Positions 36,661-45,500 of a stretch of DNA of 64,000 nucleotides are shown piece after piece. The notes under the pieces are model-generated. The model was not told the origin of the DNA, made no database searches, and saw nothing but the letters and a program-made list of their open reading frames with translations. The translations under genes were made by a program, and so were the position numbers. The number at the start of each line of letters is the position of its first letter. Position 1 is the first letter of the stretch. Source of the DNA: Alphaproteobacteria bacterium (GTDB taxonomy: Bacteria; Pseudomonadota; Alphaproteobacteria; GCA-016699305); NCBI GenBank assembly GCA_016699305.1, contig CP064970.1:1984001-2048000 (forward strand). The letters run 5' to 3'.

Positions 36661-38076
36661 CTAGTCCAAAACAAAGCCGACCGGACCGTTCAGCTTGGCG
36701 GGCGGGCCGGCCAGAGCGGCACCCTCCTCCTCGCGGCGGCTGGTGGCCAGATTGCCCAGCAGAACGCGGCTGAAATCGTCCGGCGGCGTGTGCAGATTAT
36801 CCGTCGGCGCGATCGGGCTGGTGGGATCGGAGACGGGCTTGACGATGTAGGGCGTGACGATGATCACCAATTCGCTTTCGCCAGACTGGAAATTATTCGA
36901 GCGGAACAAGCCTCCCAGCACGGGCAGGTCGCCCAAGAAGGGATATTTGCTGTTGTCTTGCGTCACGTCGCGCTGCAGCAGGCCGCCGATGGCAAAGCTT
37001 TGCCCGCTGCCGACTTCGATCGTCGTCTCGGCGCGGCGGGTGACCAGACCCGGCACGATGATATTGTTCAGTTTGACCGAGCCTGTATCCGATAACTGGC
37101 TAACTTCGGGCCGCACATGCAGATTGATTAGCTTGTCGTCCAAAATGGTGGGTGTGAAGGCCAGCGAGACGCCGTATTGGCGAAATTCGATGCCGAATGT
37201 GCCATTCGATTGCGGCACGACGATCGGGAACTCGCCGCCTGCCAGGAAGCTGGCGGTTTCGCCGGACATGGAGGTCAGATTCGGTTCGGCCAACATCGTG
37301 ACGAGGCCTTCTTCGGCCAAGGCATCGACCAAGGTGTTGATGTCGCGTGTGCCGCGATTATTCGTATAGCGCAGTCCTAAGCCTCCCTCATTATTGGGAC
37401 GGTTCAGCGCGGCAAGGCCGCTTTCGCCAACCAGCAAGGGCGCAATGCCCGTGGCAAAACGCAGATTGAAGCTGCCGAAGGTGGTCAGGGTTTCCCAGTT
37501 GATGCCAAAGCGTTTGTTGATATTGCGCGAGACCTCGGCCACGCGGACGCGCAGATTCACTTGGCGACGCACGTTATCGACGGTGACGCGATTGATCATC
37601 TTGCCGCGCTGACCGCGCTCGTTCAAAGGCACGAAACGGTCGGCATGCGCGCGCACATTCTCGGCTTCCGTGGCCGTGGGCACGCGCCCCTTAATGAGAA
37701 GGCCATCGGGCAGATATTCGCCCTCCAGGTCTTTGCCTTGAGGCAGTTTATCAAGATCGGCGCGCAAATTTTCAGGTTCGCGTGAGACGATCACGCGATA
37801 ATTGGCCTGGACCTGATGGTTCTTGCCGGTCACCACCACCGTTGTCTCGCCGGGTTTAAGGCCAAAGACCATGACCCGCTGGGGCGACAACACCTGAACA
37901 TCGGCCACCTTGGGATTGGCGGTGAAGACCGATGTCGCGGGTAGCGGCACACGGATCAAGGTGCCCTTGTCCACGCCGATGGACAGGATCTTCGGGGCAT
38001 CCTCTGCCACAGCCGTCGCTGGGATCGCGGCCAACAAGCCCCAAGCCAGCACAAGCGAGATCGCAAGACGTTTCAT
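36661..38076 (-). CDS. cpaC: Tad pilus secretin CpaC/RcpA
   Basis: Outer-membrane secretin of 471 residues forming the pilus exit pore. Signal peptide (SLVLAWGLLAAIPATAVAE). A pilus-formation N-domain (ILSIGVDKGTLIRVPLP, VFTANPKVADVQVLSPQ) follows, then a BON-like middle part. The secretin domain closes the protein (EGLVTMLAEPNLTSMSGETASFLAGGEFPI, QSFAIGGLLQRDV, KYPFLGDLPVLGGLFRS). Five bases separate it from cpaB. Confidence 0.95.
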   Translation of the reverse strand: MKRLAISLVLAWGLLAAIPATAVAEDAPKILSIGVDKGTLIRVPLPATSVFTANPKVADVQVLSPQRVMVFGLKPGETTVVVTGKNHQVQANYRVIVSREPENLRADLDKLPQGKDLEGEYLPDGLLIKGRVPTATEAENVRAHADRFVPLNERGQRGKMINRVTVDNVRRQVNLRVRVAEVSRNINKRFGINWETLTTFGSFNLRFATGIAPLLVGESGLAALNRPNNEGGLGLRYTNNRGTRDINTLVDALAEEGLVTMLAEPNLTSMSGETASFLAGGEFPIVVPQSNGTFGIEFRQYGVSLAFTPTILDDKLINLHVRPEVSQLSDTGSVKLNNIIVPGLVTRRAETTIEVGSGQSFAIGGLLQRDVTQDNSKYPFLGDLPVLGGLFRSNNFQSGESELVIIVTPYIVKPVSDPTSPIAPTDNLHTPPDDFSRVLLGNLATSRREEEGAALAGPPAKLNGPVGFVLD

Positions 38077-38081
38077 GGGTC

Positions 38082-39239
38082 TTAAGGCTCCTCATCCCGA
38101 TATTTGAAGGTCATTTCCTTGACCTGGTTGCCCCGCTGCACCAGAACCTTGTGTGTGCTGGAGTCCTTGTCGGAGGGTTTGGGCAGGACGTTGCTGATGT
38201 CGCTGTCCCAGGTATAACTGGCATCGCCGGAAACGGGGGACGCCGCGCCGCCTTCAACGCCATGCGGCAGCTTCTCGGCTAGCTTACTGATGTCCAGGTC
38301 ACTGGCCTTGATGGCATAGGAAACGGGCGAGGAAGATACAGCTCCGGCCTCATTTGTGCTCGTTGTGGATGCCGTGGCATCTGAGGCAGGGCTGGGGGGT
38401 GCGGCAGAACCATCCAGATCAGCGGCTTGTTTGGCCGCTTCCTCAGGCGTCACGGTGACGGTCTCGGTCTCGACCTTGGTGGTATCGGCCTTCAAGCTGC
38501 GCAAAGACAGTGACAACTGGCCCAACTCCGTCACCAGGGCCAGTTGTTCCGCCTGTTTGGGCGTCACTTCCAGCGTGGCGACTTTGGCCGTCGTGGGTTC
38601 GTTGCTGATGCCTTTCTTTTTGCTGTCGCCATCTTTGTCCTTGTCGGCGTTATTTTTTGTGCTGCCTGCAAAATCATCTGTGCGGCTGTCCAATGCCAGA
38701 ACGCGCACATTTGTGATGACGGTCTCGCTGGCGCGGCGTTGAGGAAGGCTGGCGTCTTCCGTGCGGTTCCAGGTATGCGTCAGAATCACATCCACCTTAT
38801 CTCCGGGATAGATCAGGCCCGACAGTCCACTGACGGGCGTGACCGGCACCGACAAGGCGCGCATTCCTTCGGACAGCATGGCGGCCAGGAAGCCGCGCTC
38901 GCCGGGTTTGACCAGCTTGCCTTCCACCACCGGCTCGCCCGGGCGCATGCCTTGACGCACCACGGCACCCGCGAATTCGTCCAATTTGCGATCTTTGTCT
39001 TGCAGCAGGCTTTCATTCAGCGATTCCGCAGGCCAGATTTGCCAGCGCAGACTGTCTTTTTGCACGATGGCCCCCGTTGTCAGGGGTTTGGCGGCGACCA
39101 TCACCTTGACCGGCGGCGGTCCCTTGGCGGCTTCGGCCACGGGCTGTTGTCGCTTTCCTGCCAATGTGCGCGCGGCCTGGACGGTGCCCAAGACGACGAC
39201 GGCTGCGATTACCAGCAGGATAATTTGTTTGGGATTCAT
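38082..39239 (-). CDS. cpaB: Tad pilus assembly protein CpaB/RcpC
   Basis: A 385-residue periplasmic protein anchored by an N-terminal helix (IILLVIAAVVVLGTVQAA). An SAF domain (VMVAAKPLTTGAIVQKDSLRW) and the RcpC domain (GMRALSVPVTPVSGLSGLIYPGDKVDVILTH) follow as in the family. The segment from about 190 to 310 is a low-complexity insert rich in K/D and S/T/A, absent from shorter relatives. Likely stabilises the secretin. Confidence 0.92.
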   Translation of the reverse strand: MNPKQIILLVIAAVVVLGTVQAARTLAGKRQQPVAEAAKGPPPVKVMVAAKPLTTGAIVQKDSLRWQIWPAESLNESLLQDKDRKLDEFAGAVVRQGMRPGEPVVEGKLVKPGERGFLAAMLSEGMRALSVPVTPVSGLSGLIYPGDKVDVILTHTWNRTEDASLPQRRASETVITNVRVLALDSRTDDFAGSTKNNADKDKDGDSKKKGISNEPTTAKVATLEVTPKQAEQLALVTELGQLSLSLRSLKADTTKVETETVTVTPEEAAKQAADLDGSAAPPSPASDATASTTSTNEAGAVSSSPVSYAIKASDLDISKLAEKLPHGVEGGAASPVSGDASYTWDSDISNVLPKPSDKDSSTHKVLVQRGNQVKEMTFKYRDEEP

Positions 39240-39253
39240 GATTGATCCTCCCT

Positions 39254-39808
39254 CTACTTAGCCGTCAGCACGGATAACGCCAGCCCAGCCAGCACCGTGC
39301 TGGCTCCGGCGGCGATCGCCACGCCATAGGGAATGCGAGTCTTGAATGTGAAGTCCGGCGTCAGTTCCGGCTTTCCTTCCATTTTGTCCGGTTCAGCGTC
39401 CGTCTTGGCGGAGGGGAACCACAGTGTGCGCGCAACGGTCATGCAGACCAGCGCCATGGCCACTACCCCACCGGCTAGGGCCGTGATGATCAGATACGCC
39501 ACGATGTCCGAAGGCCCAGCCCATATACCGGCCGCCGCCAGCATTTTGGCATCGCCGCCGCCAAATTTGCCGGTGCGATAGGCCAATGCGCCAAACGCGA
39601 AAAGCGCGGCGGCAAAAGCCAGATTCCACCACCATTCCATCGGAACGGGACTGACCAGCACATAAAGCGGGAACAAAAGGACCAAGGCCAAACAATAGGC
39701 ATTGGGAATGCGGAAGTGACGCACATCCTCGATCGCGGCGGCCAGCACCACGACGCCCGCGCCGCATAATATCCCAAGGGGCACCAGATGGTTGCTCAGC
39801 CCATCCAT
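39254..39808 (-). CDS. cpaA: Prepilin peptidase CpaA/TadV
   Basis: A 184-residue inner-membrane aspartic protease (family A24) that trims Flp prepilins. Catalytic aspartates are in AAIEDVRHFRIPN and GKFGGGDAKMLAA. Five or six hydrophobic segments. GGAGAG before the ATG supports the start. It is the first gene of the leftward operon; the usual pilin gene upstream of it is not present in the adjoining 300 bases. Confidence 0.93.
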   Translation of the reverse strand: MDGLSNHLVPLGILCGAGVVVLAAAIEDVRHFRIPNAYCLALVLLFPLYVLVSPVPMEWWWNLAFAAALFAFGALAYRTGKFGGGDAKMLAAAGIWAGPSDIVAYLIITALAGGVVAMALVCMTVARTLWFPSAKTDAEPDKMEGKPELTPDFTFKTRIPYGVAIAAGASTVLAGLALSVLTAK

Positions 39809-40119
39809 GCTCGGCTCTCCTGATATTTACCAATCTCATGCCCAGCACTAGAGGGTTTAGGTGAAAGTTCGGTTAACCAGACTCAACAAATGCTGTTGGA
39901 TAAACGAAACGTGGTTTCATGCGGCTAGAAGAGGACATCATGCCGCAGGCCGTATTTTTCTAGGACGAACCGCTGCCAAGCGGCGGAGATTCATCAAATC
40001 TCCACATCATTCTGCCTATTCCTGGGCTTTCCTTTCCGGCGGCTCGGGCCTAGGATGCTGCATGATGATGATCCGACATGGCGTCAGACTGATCCTTGTA
40101 CGATAAAGGTTTTTTGTGG
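39809..40119. other. Intergenic region between Tad operon and ispB
   Basis: This 311-base divergent gap must hold the promoters of the leftward cpaA operon and of ispB. A perfect GGTTAACC palindrome lies near 39872. No pilin-sized frame with a prepilin-like N-terminus was found on either strand, and no confident promoter pair could be assigned. Confidence 0.5.
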
Positions 40120-41142
40120 ATGCCTTCCTCGTTTGCCGCTTCTTCCTTTCGTAACGACCGGATGCCGGACGCGCTGGCGCGCTTGGCGTCGCATCTGTCA
40201 GTCGAGATGGCGACCGTTGACCGGCTGATCCTGGAACATGTTTCGGGCAAGGTACCGTTAATAGGTCAGGTCGCGCGGCATTTGATCGCGGCTGGCGGTA
40301 AGCGCATCCGTCCTTTGCTGACTTTGGCCAGCGCAAGTCTGTTCGATGATCGCAGCGGTCGCGCCCATGCCTTGGCGGCCTGCGTGGAGTTCATCCACAC
40401 AGCCACCTTGCTGCATGATGATGTGGTGGATGACAGCCACCAAAGACGGGGCAAACCTTCGGCAAACGCGGCTTTTGGCAATCCGGCCAGCATTCTGGTG
40501 GGGGATTTCTTGTTCAGCCGCGCCTTTCAGTTGATGGTCGCGGATGGCTCGCTTGAGGTGCTGAGGCTGCTGAGCGACACATCGGCCACCATCGCGCAAG
40601 GCGAGGTGCATCAACTGGCCGTGATGCATGATCTGGCGGCGGATGAGGAAAGCTATCTGCAGGTCATATCGGCCAAAACGGCGGCGCTGTTCGCCGCCGC
40701 CTGTGAGATCGGGGCCGTGATCGCCACAAGAAGCGAAGCCGAACGCGCGGCACTGCGCGCATACGGCATGGCGCTTGGCATCGCCTTTCAAATCATGGAT
40801 GACGTGCTGGACTATGATTCAGGCAATACGACGCTGGGCAAAGAGTCGGGTCGTGATTTTCGTGAAGGCAAGCTGACATTACCCACGATCTATGCCTTGC
40901 GATCGGCGGGCACGGATGAACAGGCATTCTGGCGGCGCACGATGGGCGACCTGTCCCAGCAAGAAGGCGATTTAGAGCAAGCCTGCCGGTTGATCGAATC
41001 CTGCGGCGCGACCGAGCAGGCGCGCCAAAAGGCGAACGACTATGCCGCCGCCGCGCAAAAGGCGTTAGAGGGCCTGCCCGCCTCGCCCTTGCGCGATCTG
41101 CTGGGCGAGGTGGCGGCCTACACCGTCACTCGCCAGCATTGA
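40120..41142 (+). CDS. ispB: Polyprenyl diphosphate synthase (octaprenyl type)
   Basis: Trans-prenyltransferase of 340 residues that makes the long isoprenoid chain of ubiquinone. First Asp-rich motif LLHDDVVDDSHQRRGKPS, second FQIMDDVLDYDSG, plus GGKRIRPLL for diphosphate binding. The residues before the first motif (FIHTATLLHDD) are small, as in enzymes with long products, but chain length is not proven. AAAGG nine bases upstream supports the ATG at 40120. Convergent with purC, seven bases apart. Confidence 0.92.
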   Translation: MPSSFAASSFRNDRMPDALARLASHLSVEMATVDRLILEHVSGKVPLIGQVARHLIAAGGKRIRPLLTLASASLFDDRSGRAHALAACVEFIHTATLLHDDVVDDSHQRRGKPSANAAFGNPASILVGDFLFSRAFQLMVADGSLEVLRLLSDTSATIAQGEVHQLAVMHDLAADEESYLQVISAKTAALFAAACEIGAVIATRSEAERAALRAYGMALGIAFQIMDDVLDYDSGNTTLGKESGRDFREGKLTLPTIYALRSAGTDEQAFWRRTMGDLSQQEGDLEQACRLIESCGATEQARQKANDYAAAAQKALEGLPASPLRDLLGEVAAYTVTRQH

Positions 41143-41149
41143 TCCGGTT

Positions 41150-42028
41150 TTAGATTGTGCACAAAAGCCGTTGGGCCTGAGCGTAACGCGCCGCCGTCTT
41201 TTGAATGACATCCTGGGGTAAGCGAGGGGCGGGAGGCTCTTTGTTCCATCCACTTGCCGTCAACCAATCGCGCACATATTGCTTGTCGAAGCTGGGTGGA
41301 TTCCTGCCAACCTGATATTTGTTTGCGGACCAGAAACGCGATGAATCGGACGTCAGAGCCTCATCCATCAGAACAAGTTTGCCGTTCCTGTCGGTGCCGA
41401 ACTCGAATTTGGTGTCGGCGATGATGATCCCTTTTCCCAGAGCATGCTTGGCGGCTTTGATGTACAGAGCCAGGCTGGCTGTGCGTACCTGCGCGGCCAT
41501 GTCGGCCCCCAGAAGCTGCACGGTGTCGTCATAAGTGATGTTTTGATCATGCTCGCCAATGGCCGCCTTGGTGGAGGGGGTGTAGATCGGCTCGTCCAGC
41601 TTCTGCGCCAATTGCAAATGTTCTGGCAGGACGATACCACCCACTTGGCCCGTCTTTTGATAGTCGGACCAGCCCGAACCGATGATATAGCCCCGCACGA
41701 TCGCCTCGACAGGCAGCGGTTTCAAGCGGCGCACCACCATGGATCGGTTGGCCGCCCAGGCCAACTCATTGGGATCTTCCAAGATGTTGGCAACAGAAAT
41801 ATCTTTGACCAGGTGATTGGGGATAACATTTTTCGTCAGGCCAAACCAGAACAAGGACATTTGGGTTAGCACCTCGCCTTTGCCGGGAATCGTATCGTCC
41901 AGCACCACGTCAAAGGCCGAAATGCGATCCGACGCGACCATCAGCATCAGATAGGGGTTGATCTCATACAAATCACGCACCTTGCCTGAATGCAGATGCT
42001 TGAGTGTCTTGATTTCTGGTTCGGACAT
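41150..42028 (-). CDS. purC: Phosphoribosylaminoimidazole-succinocarboxamide synthase PurC
   Basis: SAICAR synthase of the de novo purine pathway, about 292 residues and so of the longer PurC type. Signature blocks are LHSGKVRDLYEI, MLMVASDRISAFDVVL, VVRRLKPLPVEAIVRGYIIGSGW, IADTKFEFGTD, and LMDEALTSDSSRFW. GGGGGA precedes the ATG at 42028. It stands alone, away from other pur genes. Confidence 0.96.
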   Translation of the reverse strand: MSEPEIKTLKHLHSGKVRDLYEINPYLMLMVASDRISAFDVVLDDTIPGKGEVLTQMSLFWFGLTKNVIPNHLVKDISVANILEDPNELAWAANRSMVVRRLKPLPVEAIVRGYIIGSGWSDYQKTGQVGGIVLPEHLQLAQKLDEPIYTPSTKAAIGEHDQNITYDDTVQLLGADMAAQVRTASLALYIKAAKHALGKGIIIADTKFEFGTDRNGKLVLMDEALTSDSSRFWSANKYQVGRNPPSFDKQYVRDWLTASGWNKEPPAPRLPQDVIQKTAARYAQAQRLLCTI

Positions 42029-42386
42029 CGATTCCCCCGATATCATTGTTGCTGAGTTCCGCACGCATAGAACGGACCTATTCCTGAGTCAAGATAATTG
42101 GAGTGACGCGAATGGAGTGGTGCCTATGTCCCGCTTTGCTGGGTGAACACGAAGCAATCCATGCCTTATTCGTAAGGGAACACGATCTCTAGCGAGAATT
42201 CCGTCCATCTGAGGTGACGATTGATGGCCATCATTAGAACTTCAGAACATGAATCCCTGCCGGCGGTTCCATGCGATACCGATTTGTTTGCCGACAACGA
42301 CTTCTTAAGGGGTTCTGTGCTGTAATGTCGTGTGTTTTTCTGCTCGGCACCTGCGCCGCGCAATGACGCTCCATGGAGGAAACATC
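42029..42386. other. Divergent intergenic region between purC and fabI
   Basis: This 358-base gap holds the promoters of both flanking genes, none of which could be assigned with confidence. It contains one short frame with a fair ribosome site at 42224, listed separately. No tRNA, repeat or strong hairpin was seen. Confidence 0.5.
42224..42325 (+). CDS. Possible 33-residue small protein upstream of fabI
   Basis: ATG at 42224 is preceded by GAGGTGA about nine bases upstream and is followed by a 33-codon frame (MAIIRTSEHESLPAV...RGSVL). The composition is soluble and mildly acidic. It could be a leader peptide or a chance frame; nothing else supports it. Confidence 0.2.
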   Translation: MAIIRTSEHESLPAVPCDTDLFADNDFLRGSVL

Positions 42387-43172
42387 ATGCCCAGCACAAG
42401 CCTACCCAGCGTGACACTTGAAGGCAAAAAAGGCCTGGTGTTGGGCATTGCCAATGAGTCCTCCATCGCCTTTGGCTGCGCCGAGGGTTTTCGTCGGTTG
42501 GGCGCGGATTTGGCGATCACTTATCTGAACGAAAAATCGAAGAGTTATGTGGAGCCTCTGGCCAACCGCTTGGGCACGGAATTGCTGCTGCCTTGCGATG
42601 TGCGCGAGCCGGGGCAGATGGAGGCTGTGTTCGATGCCATTCAGCAGAAATGGGGCAAGTTGGATTTCGCTTTGCATTCTATTGCCTTTGCGCCCAAGGA
42701 AGACCTGCAAGGCCGCGTCACCGATTGCAGCCGCGATGGGTTCTTGCTGGCGATGGACGTGTCCTGCCATTCCTTTATTCGCATGGCCAAGCTGGCCGAG
42801 CCGTTGATGACGGGTGGTGGCAGCCTGTTCACCATGAGCTATTACGGCGCCGAGAAAGTGGTGGAACACTATAATCTGATGGGCCCGGTCAAGGCCGCCC
42901 TCGAAGCCAGCGTGCGTTATCTGGCGCATGAATTGGGGCCCAAGGGCATTCGCGTTCATGCCATTTCACCCGGTCCCATCCGCACCCGCGCGGCTTCGGG
43001 CATTGATCGCTTCGACGAGCTGATGGAGCACGCCGCCGCCCGTGCGCCCATGCATAAGCTGGTTTCGGTGGAAGATGTCGGCATGGCCACGGCCCTGCTG
43101 GCGACCGATGCCGCTTCCTTGATCACGGGCGAGACCATGTATGTGGATGGCGGTCAGCACATCATCGATTGA
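42387..43172 (+). CDS. fabI: Enoyl-ACP reductase FabI
   Basis: NADH-dependent reductase of the last step in each fatty acid elongation cycle, 261 residues. The cofactor site is VLGIANESSIAFG (about 18-30). Catalytic Y152, Y162 and K169 (SYYGAEKVVEHYNLMGPVKA) keep the 10- and 7-residue spacing of E. coli Y146/Y156/K163. GGAGGA precedes the ATG at 42387. This is the classical triclosan-target type. Confidence 0.95.
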   Translation: MPSTSLPSVTLEGKKGLVLGIANESSIAFGCAEGFRRLGADLAITYLNEKSKSYVEPLANRLGTELLLPCDVREPGQMEAVFDAIQQKWGKLDFALHSIAFAPKEDLQGRVTDCSRDGFLLAMDVSCHSFIRMAKLAEPLMTGGGSLFTMSYYGAEKVVEHYNLMGPVKAALEASVRYLAHELGPKGIRVHAISPGPIRTRAASGIDRFDELMEHAAARAPMHKLVSVEDVGMATALLATDAASLITGETMYVDGGQHIID

Positions 43173-43262
43173 GGCGACAAAAAGACCGTTACATAGACGC
43201 CGAAAGCAAAAGAACATGCGGGTAACGCCCGACTTCTGGCGTAAGCTGGCGTCCATGAAACA

Positions 43263-44183
43263 GTGTCAGTCGTGATGATCCAGATGGAATACCCTCCTTT
43301 GTTGCTGCAGGCCCAAAAGGCCGGATCCGCCTTGTGGGAACACCTGGCTCCGCGCCTGGGTTCGACGGCGGTCGCCTTATTGGTGGCTGTTGTGGTGGCC
43401 TTGGTCCTCAGGCGCGTCACCTATCGCATGGTGCAGATGTTCTTGCGGCATGACAGCCGCAGCGCAAGGCTGCGGACTTTGGTGCCGTTGCTGCATCATG
43501 TGGTTCTGGTGATCGTCTATGTCATCATCGGCCTTGTGGTTCTGTCGTCTTTGGGCATCGACGTGACGCCGATTCTGGCCAGCGCCGGGGTAGTCGGCGT
43601 GGCCGTTGGCTTTGGATCGCAAACCCTCGTCAAGGATTGCATCACGGGACTGTTCATCCTGATCGAAGACACGATCGCCGTGGGCGATGTGGTCAAAATC
43701 GCCGGATGCAGCGGTGTGGTCGAACGCCTCACCTTGCGCACCGTGCGTTTGCGCGATACCGAAGGCCGGATGCATATTATCCCGTTCAGCGAAGTGGGAA
43801 TCGTGGTCAATATGACGCGCGATTTTTCCTATGCCTTGTTGGAAGTGGGGGTGTCCTATGACACCGATCTGCGCAGCGCCCTGGCGGTGATGGAAGACGT
43901 GGCCAACGGTATGCGCAACGATCCTATTTTTGCCGACATGATCCTAGAGCCCCTGGAAATCATGGGCGTGGACAAGCTGAACGACTATTCCATCCAGCTG
44001 CAATCGCGCATGAAGACCCGGCCCGGCAAACAATGGCAGGTGCGCCGTCAATTCAATCTGCTATTGCGCGAGCGTTTCTCGCGCGATGGCATCGAACTGC
44101 CTTTTCCTACCCGCATCAATATCAATCGTGCGGAGGCTCACGCCGAGGCCACGCCTTCCCGCCTTCCCGCCGATACGGATTGA
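43263..44183 (+). CDS. Small mechanosensitive channel (MscS family)
   Basis: A 306-residue inner-membrane channel that opens under hypo-osmotic shock. Three membrane helices are seen (about 32-50, 74-96, 100-128). The pore helix region VTPILASAGVVGVAVGFGSQTLVKDCITGLFILIE is the family signature, and a cytoplasmic beta domain starting DTIAVGDVVKIAG follows. Start is uncertain: GTG at 43263 or ATG at 43275/43284. It lies between fabI and obg, convergent with the latter. Confidence 0.9.
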   Translation: MSVVMIQMEYPPLLLQAQKAGSALWEHLAPRLGSTAVALLVAVVVALVLRRVTYRMVQMFLRHDSRSARLRTLVPLLHHVVLVIVYVIIGLVVLSSLGIDVTPILASAGVVGVAVGFGSQTLVKDCITGLFILIEDTIAVGDVVKIAGCSGVVERLTLRTVRLRDTEGRMHIIPFSEVGIVVNMTRDFSYALLEVGVSYDTDLRSALAVMEDVANGMRNDPIFADMILEPLEIMGVDKLNDYSIQLQSRMKTRPGKQWQVRRQFNLLLRERFSRDGIELPFPTRININRAEAHAEATPSRLPADTD

Positions 44184-44190
44184 CGATCGC

Positions 44191-45192
44191 CTATTCCTCT
44201 TGCGGTGCGCTCACGGCCTTGAAGGCGGCGGCGATCACGGCAGGCATGCCGTCTTTGCTATAGGTGGAGATGGGGTAAATCTCGGTCTTGGCCAGCTTCT
44301 TGAGCGCGCGGGACTTGGCCTTGATTTCCTTATCCTCCAGCTGATCGCATTTGTTCAGCACCACGATCTCGGGCTTGTCCACGAATTCGGGATTAAAAGA
44401 TTCCATCTCATGCCGAATGATGGCGTAGGACGCCGCCACATCCTCGGCGGTGCCGTCGATCACATGCACCAGAACCTTGGTGCGCTCGACATGGGATAGG
44501 AAACGGTCACCCAGACCCAATCCCTCATGCGCGCCTTCGATCAAGCCGGGAATATCGGCCATCACGAATTCTCGGTCCCCGTCCACGCGCACGACCCCCA
44601 AAATAGGAGCCAGTGTGGTGAAGGGGTAATCGGCGATCTTGGGCTTGGCGGCGGTGCATGCGGCCAGAAGCGAGGATTTCCCGGCATTGGGCAAGCCGAC
44701 CAAGCCGACATCGGCAATCAGCTTGAGCCGCAGGCGCAAACGACGGATGATGCCCGTCTCGCCTGGCGTGAACTGGCGCGGAGCGCGATTGGTCGAGGAT
44801 TTAAAGCGCGAATTGCCAAGCCCGCCATTCCCGCCTGGGAACAGCACAACCGGCGCATCGGCCTGGGCCACGTCCATCAGGACTTCATCGGTATCGGCGT
44901 CCAGGATCACGGTGCCCAGCGGCACATGCAGCACGCAATCCTTGCCGCGTGCCCCCGAACGGTCGCGGCCCGAGCCGGGCTGACCATTCTTGGCCTTGAA
45001 GTGTTGCTGATAGCGATAGTCGATCAACGTGTTAAGTCCCGTCGATCCTTGCACCAGGACATCGCCGCCACGCCCGCCATCGCCGCCATTCGGGCCGCCA
45101 AACGGAATGAATTTCTCGCGCCGAAAGCTGACACAGCCATGCCCGCCCGAGCCGCTGCGGACCTCAATCACCGCTTCATCTAGGAATCTCAT
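44191..45192 (-). CDS. obg: GTPase ObgE/CgtA
   Basis: Ribosome-associated GTPase of 333 residues. Gly-rich Obg fold at the N-terminus (GSGGHGCVSFRREKF, GGPNGGDGGRGG). The G domain has VGLPNAGKSSLL (G1), DYPFTTL (G2), DIPGLIEGAHEGLGLG (G3) and NKCDQL (G4). It has no long C-terminal extension. The usual rplU-rpmA neighbours would lie upstream, where the integrated element now sits. Confidence 0.95.
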   Translation of the reverse strand: MRFLDEAVIEVRSGSGGHGCVSFRREKFIPFGGPNGGDGGRGGDVLVQGSTGLNTLIDYRYQQHFKAKNGQPGSGRDRSGARGKDCVLHVPLGTVILDADTDEVLMDVAQADAPVVLFPGGNGGLGNSRFKSSTNRAPRQFTPGETGIIRRLRLRLKLIADVGLVGLPNAGKSSLLAACTAAKPKIADYPFTTLAPILGVVRVDGDREFVMADIPGLIEGAHEGLGLGDRFLSHVERTKVLVHVIDGTAEDVAASYAIIRHEMESFNPEFVDKPEIVVLNKCDQLEDKEIKAKSRALKKLAKTEIYPISTYSKDGMPAVIAAAFKAVSAPQEE

Positions 45193-45296
45193 GGAGGGAT
45201 ACTAGTGGATTTATTCGAAAAGTTAAAAGCAATCTGCTGATTTAGGTGGCGGTTTCGTTCTGTTGCGGTGGTGGGTTCACTGCCGCTCTCACCCCA

Positions 45297-45340
45297 ACAA
45301 AAAACGGGCCGACGCAATCGCGTCTAGCCCGTTGTTTTTA
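45297..45340 (-). terminator. Bidirectional terminator after tRNA-Ala
   Basis: AACGGGC (45303-45309) pairs with GCCCGTT (45327-45333), with an inner GACGC/GCGTC stem. T runs follow on both strands (TTTTT on the minus strand at 45303-45299, GTTTTTA on the plus strand). It lies directly after the tRNA-Ala 3' end, as expected for that gene's own terminator. Confidence 0.8.
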
Positions 45341-45341
45341 T

Positions 45342-45390
45342 TGGTGGAGCCGAGGAGGATCGAACTCCCGACCTCTACAATGCCATTGTA
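45342..45390 (-). pseudogene. 3' half of tRNA-Ala (GGC): attachment-site junction
   Basis: On the minus strand this is the anticodon-to-3'-end part of tRNA-Ala. It has loop ATGGCAT with GGC (45382-45384), stem TGTAG, GAGGTC, the T-loop GTTCGATCC, acceptor strand CGGCTCC (position 70 is T, giving the alanine identity pair G3:U70), A73 and encoded CCA (45342-45344). Upstream of the anticodon stem the sequence changes to CACCTGTACA and has no D-arm or 5' acceptor strand. So the host 3' half remains and the 5' half has been displaced by the inserted element, whose integrase follows. The full-length tRNA should be at the other end. Confidence 0.85.
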
Positions 45391-45468
45391 CAGGTGTGGC
45401 AAAATTTAATAATCTTTTCGCTGATTTTTCAAGCTTTTTTCTTTCCTCGTTACCCAAAATACCGCTTT

Positions 45469-45500
45469 TGCTCTCACGGTTGCTCTCACTGTGCTCTCAC
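45469..45500. repeat. Three TGCTCTCAC direct repeats beside the att core
   Basis: TGCTCTCAC occurs at 45469-45477, 45481-45489 and 45492-45500, spaced 12 and 11 bases, between the tRNA-Ala half and the integrase gene. The last copy overlaps the integrase stop codon. Helically phased short repeats beside an attachment core are typical arm-type sites for a tyrosine integrase; the binding role is inferred. Confidence 0.6.

Noticed and set aside
45285..45292. Fourth GCTCTCAC copy left of the tRNA-Ala half as an integrase arm site
   Set aside because: It lies on the host side of the core and lacks the leading T; an eight-base match can occur by chance.
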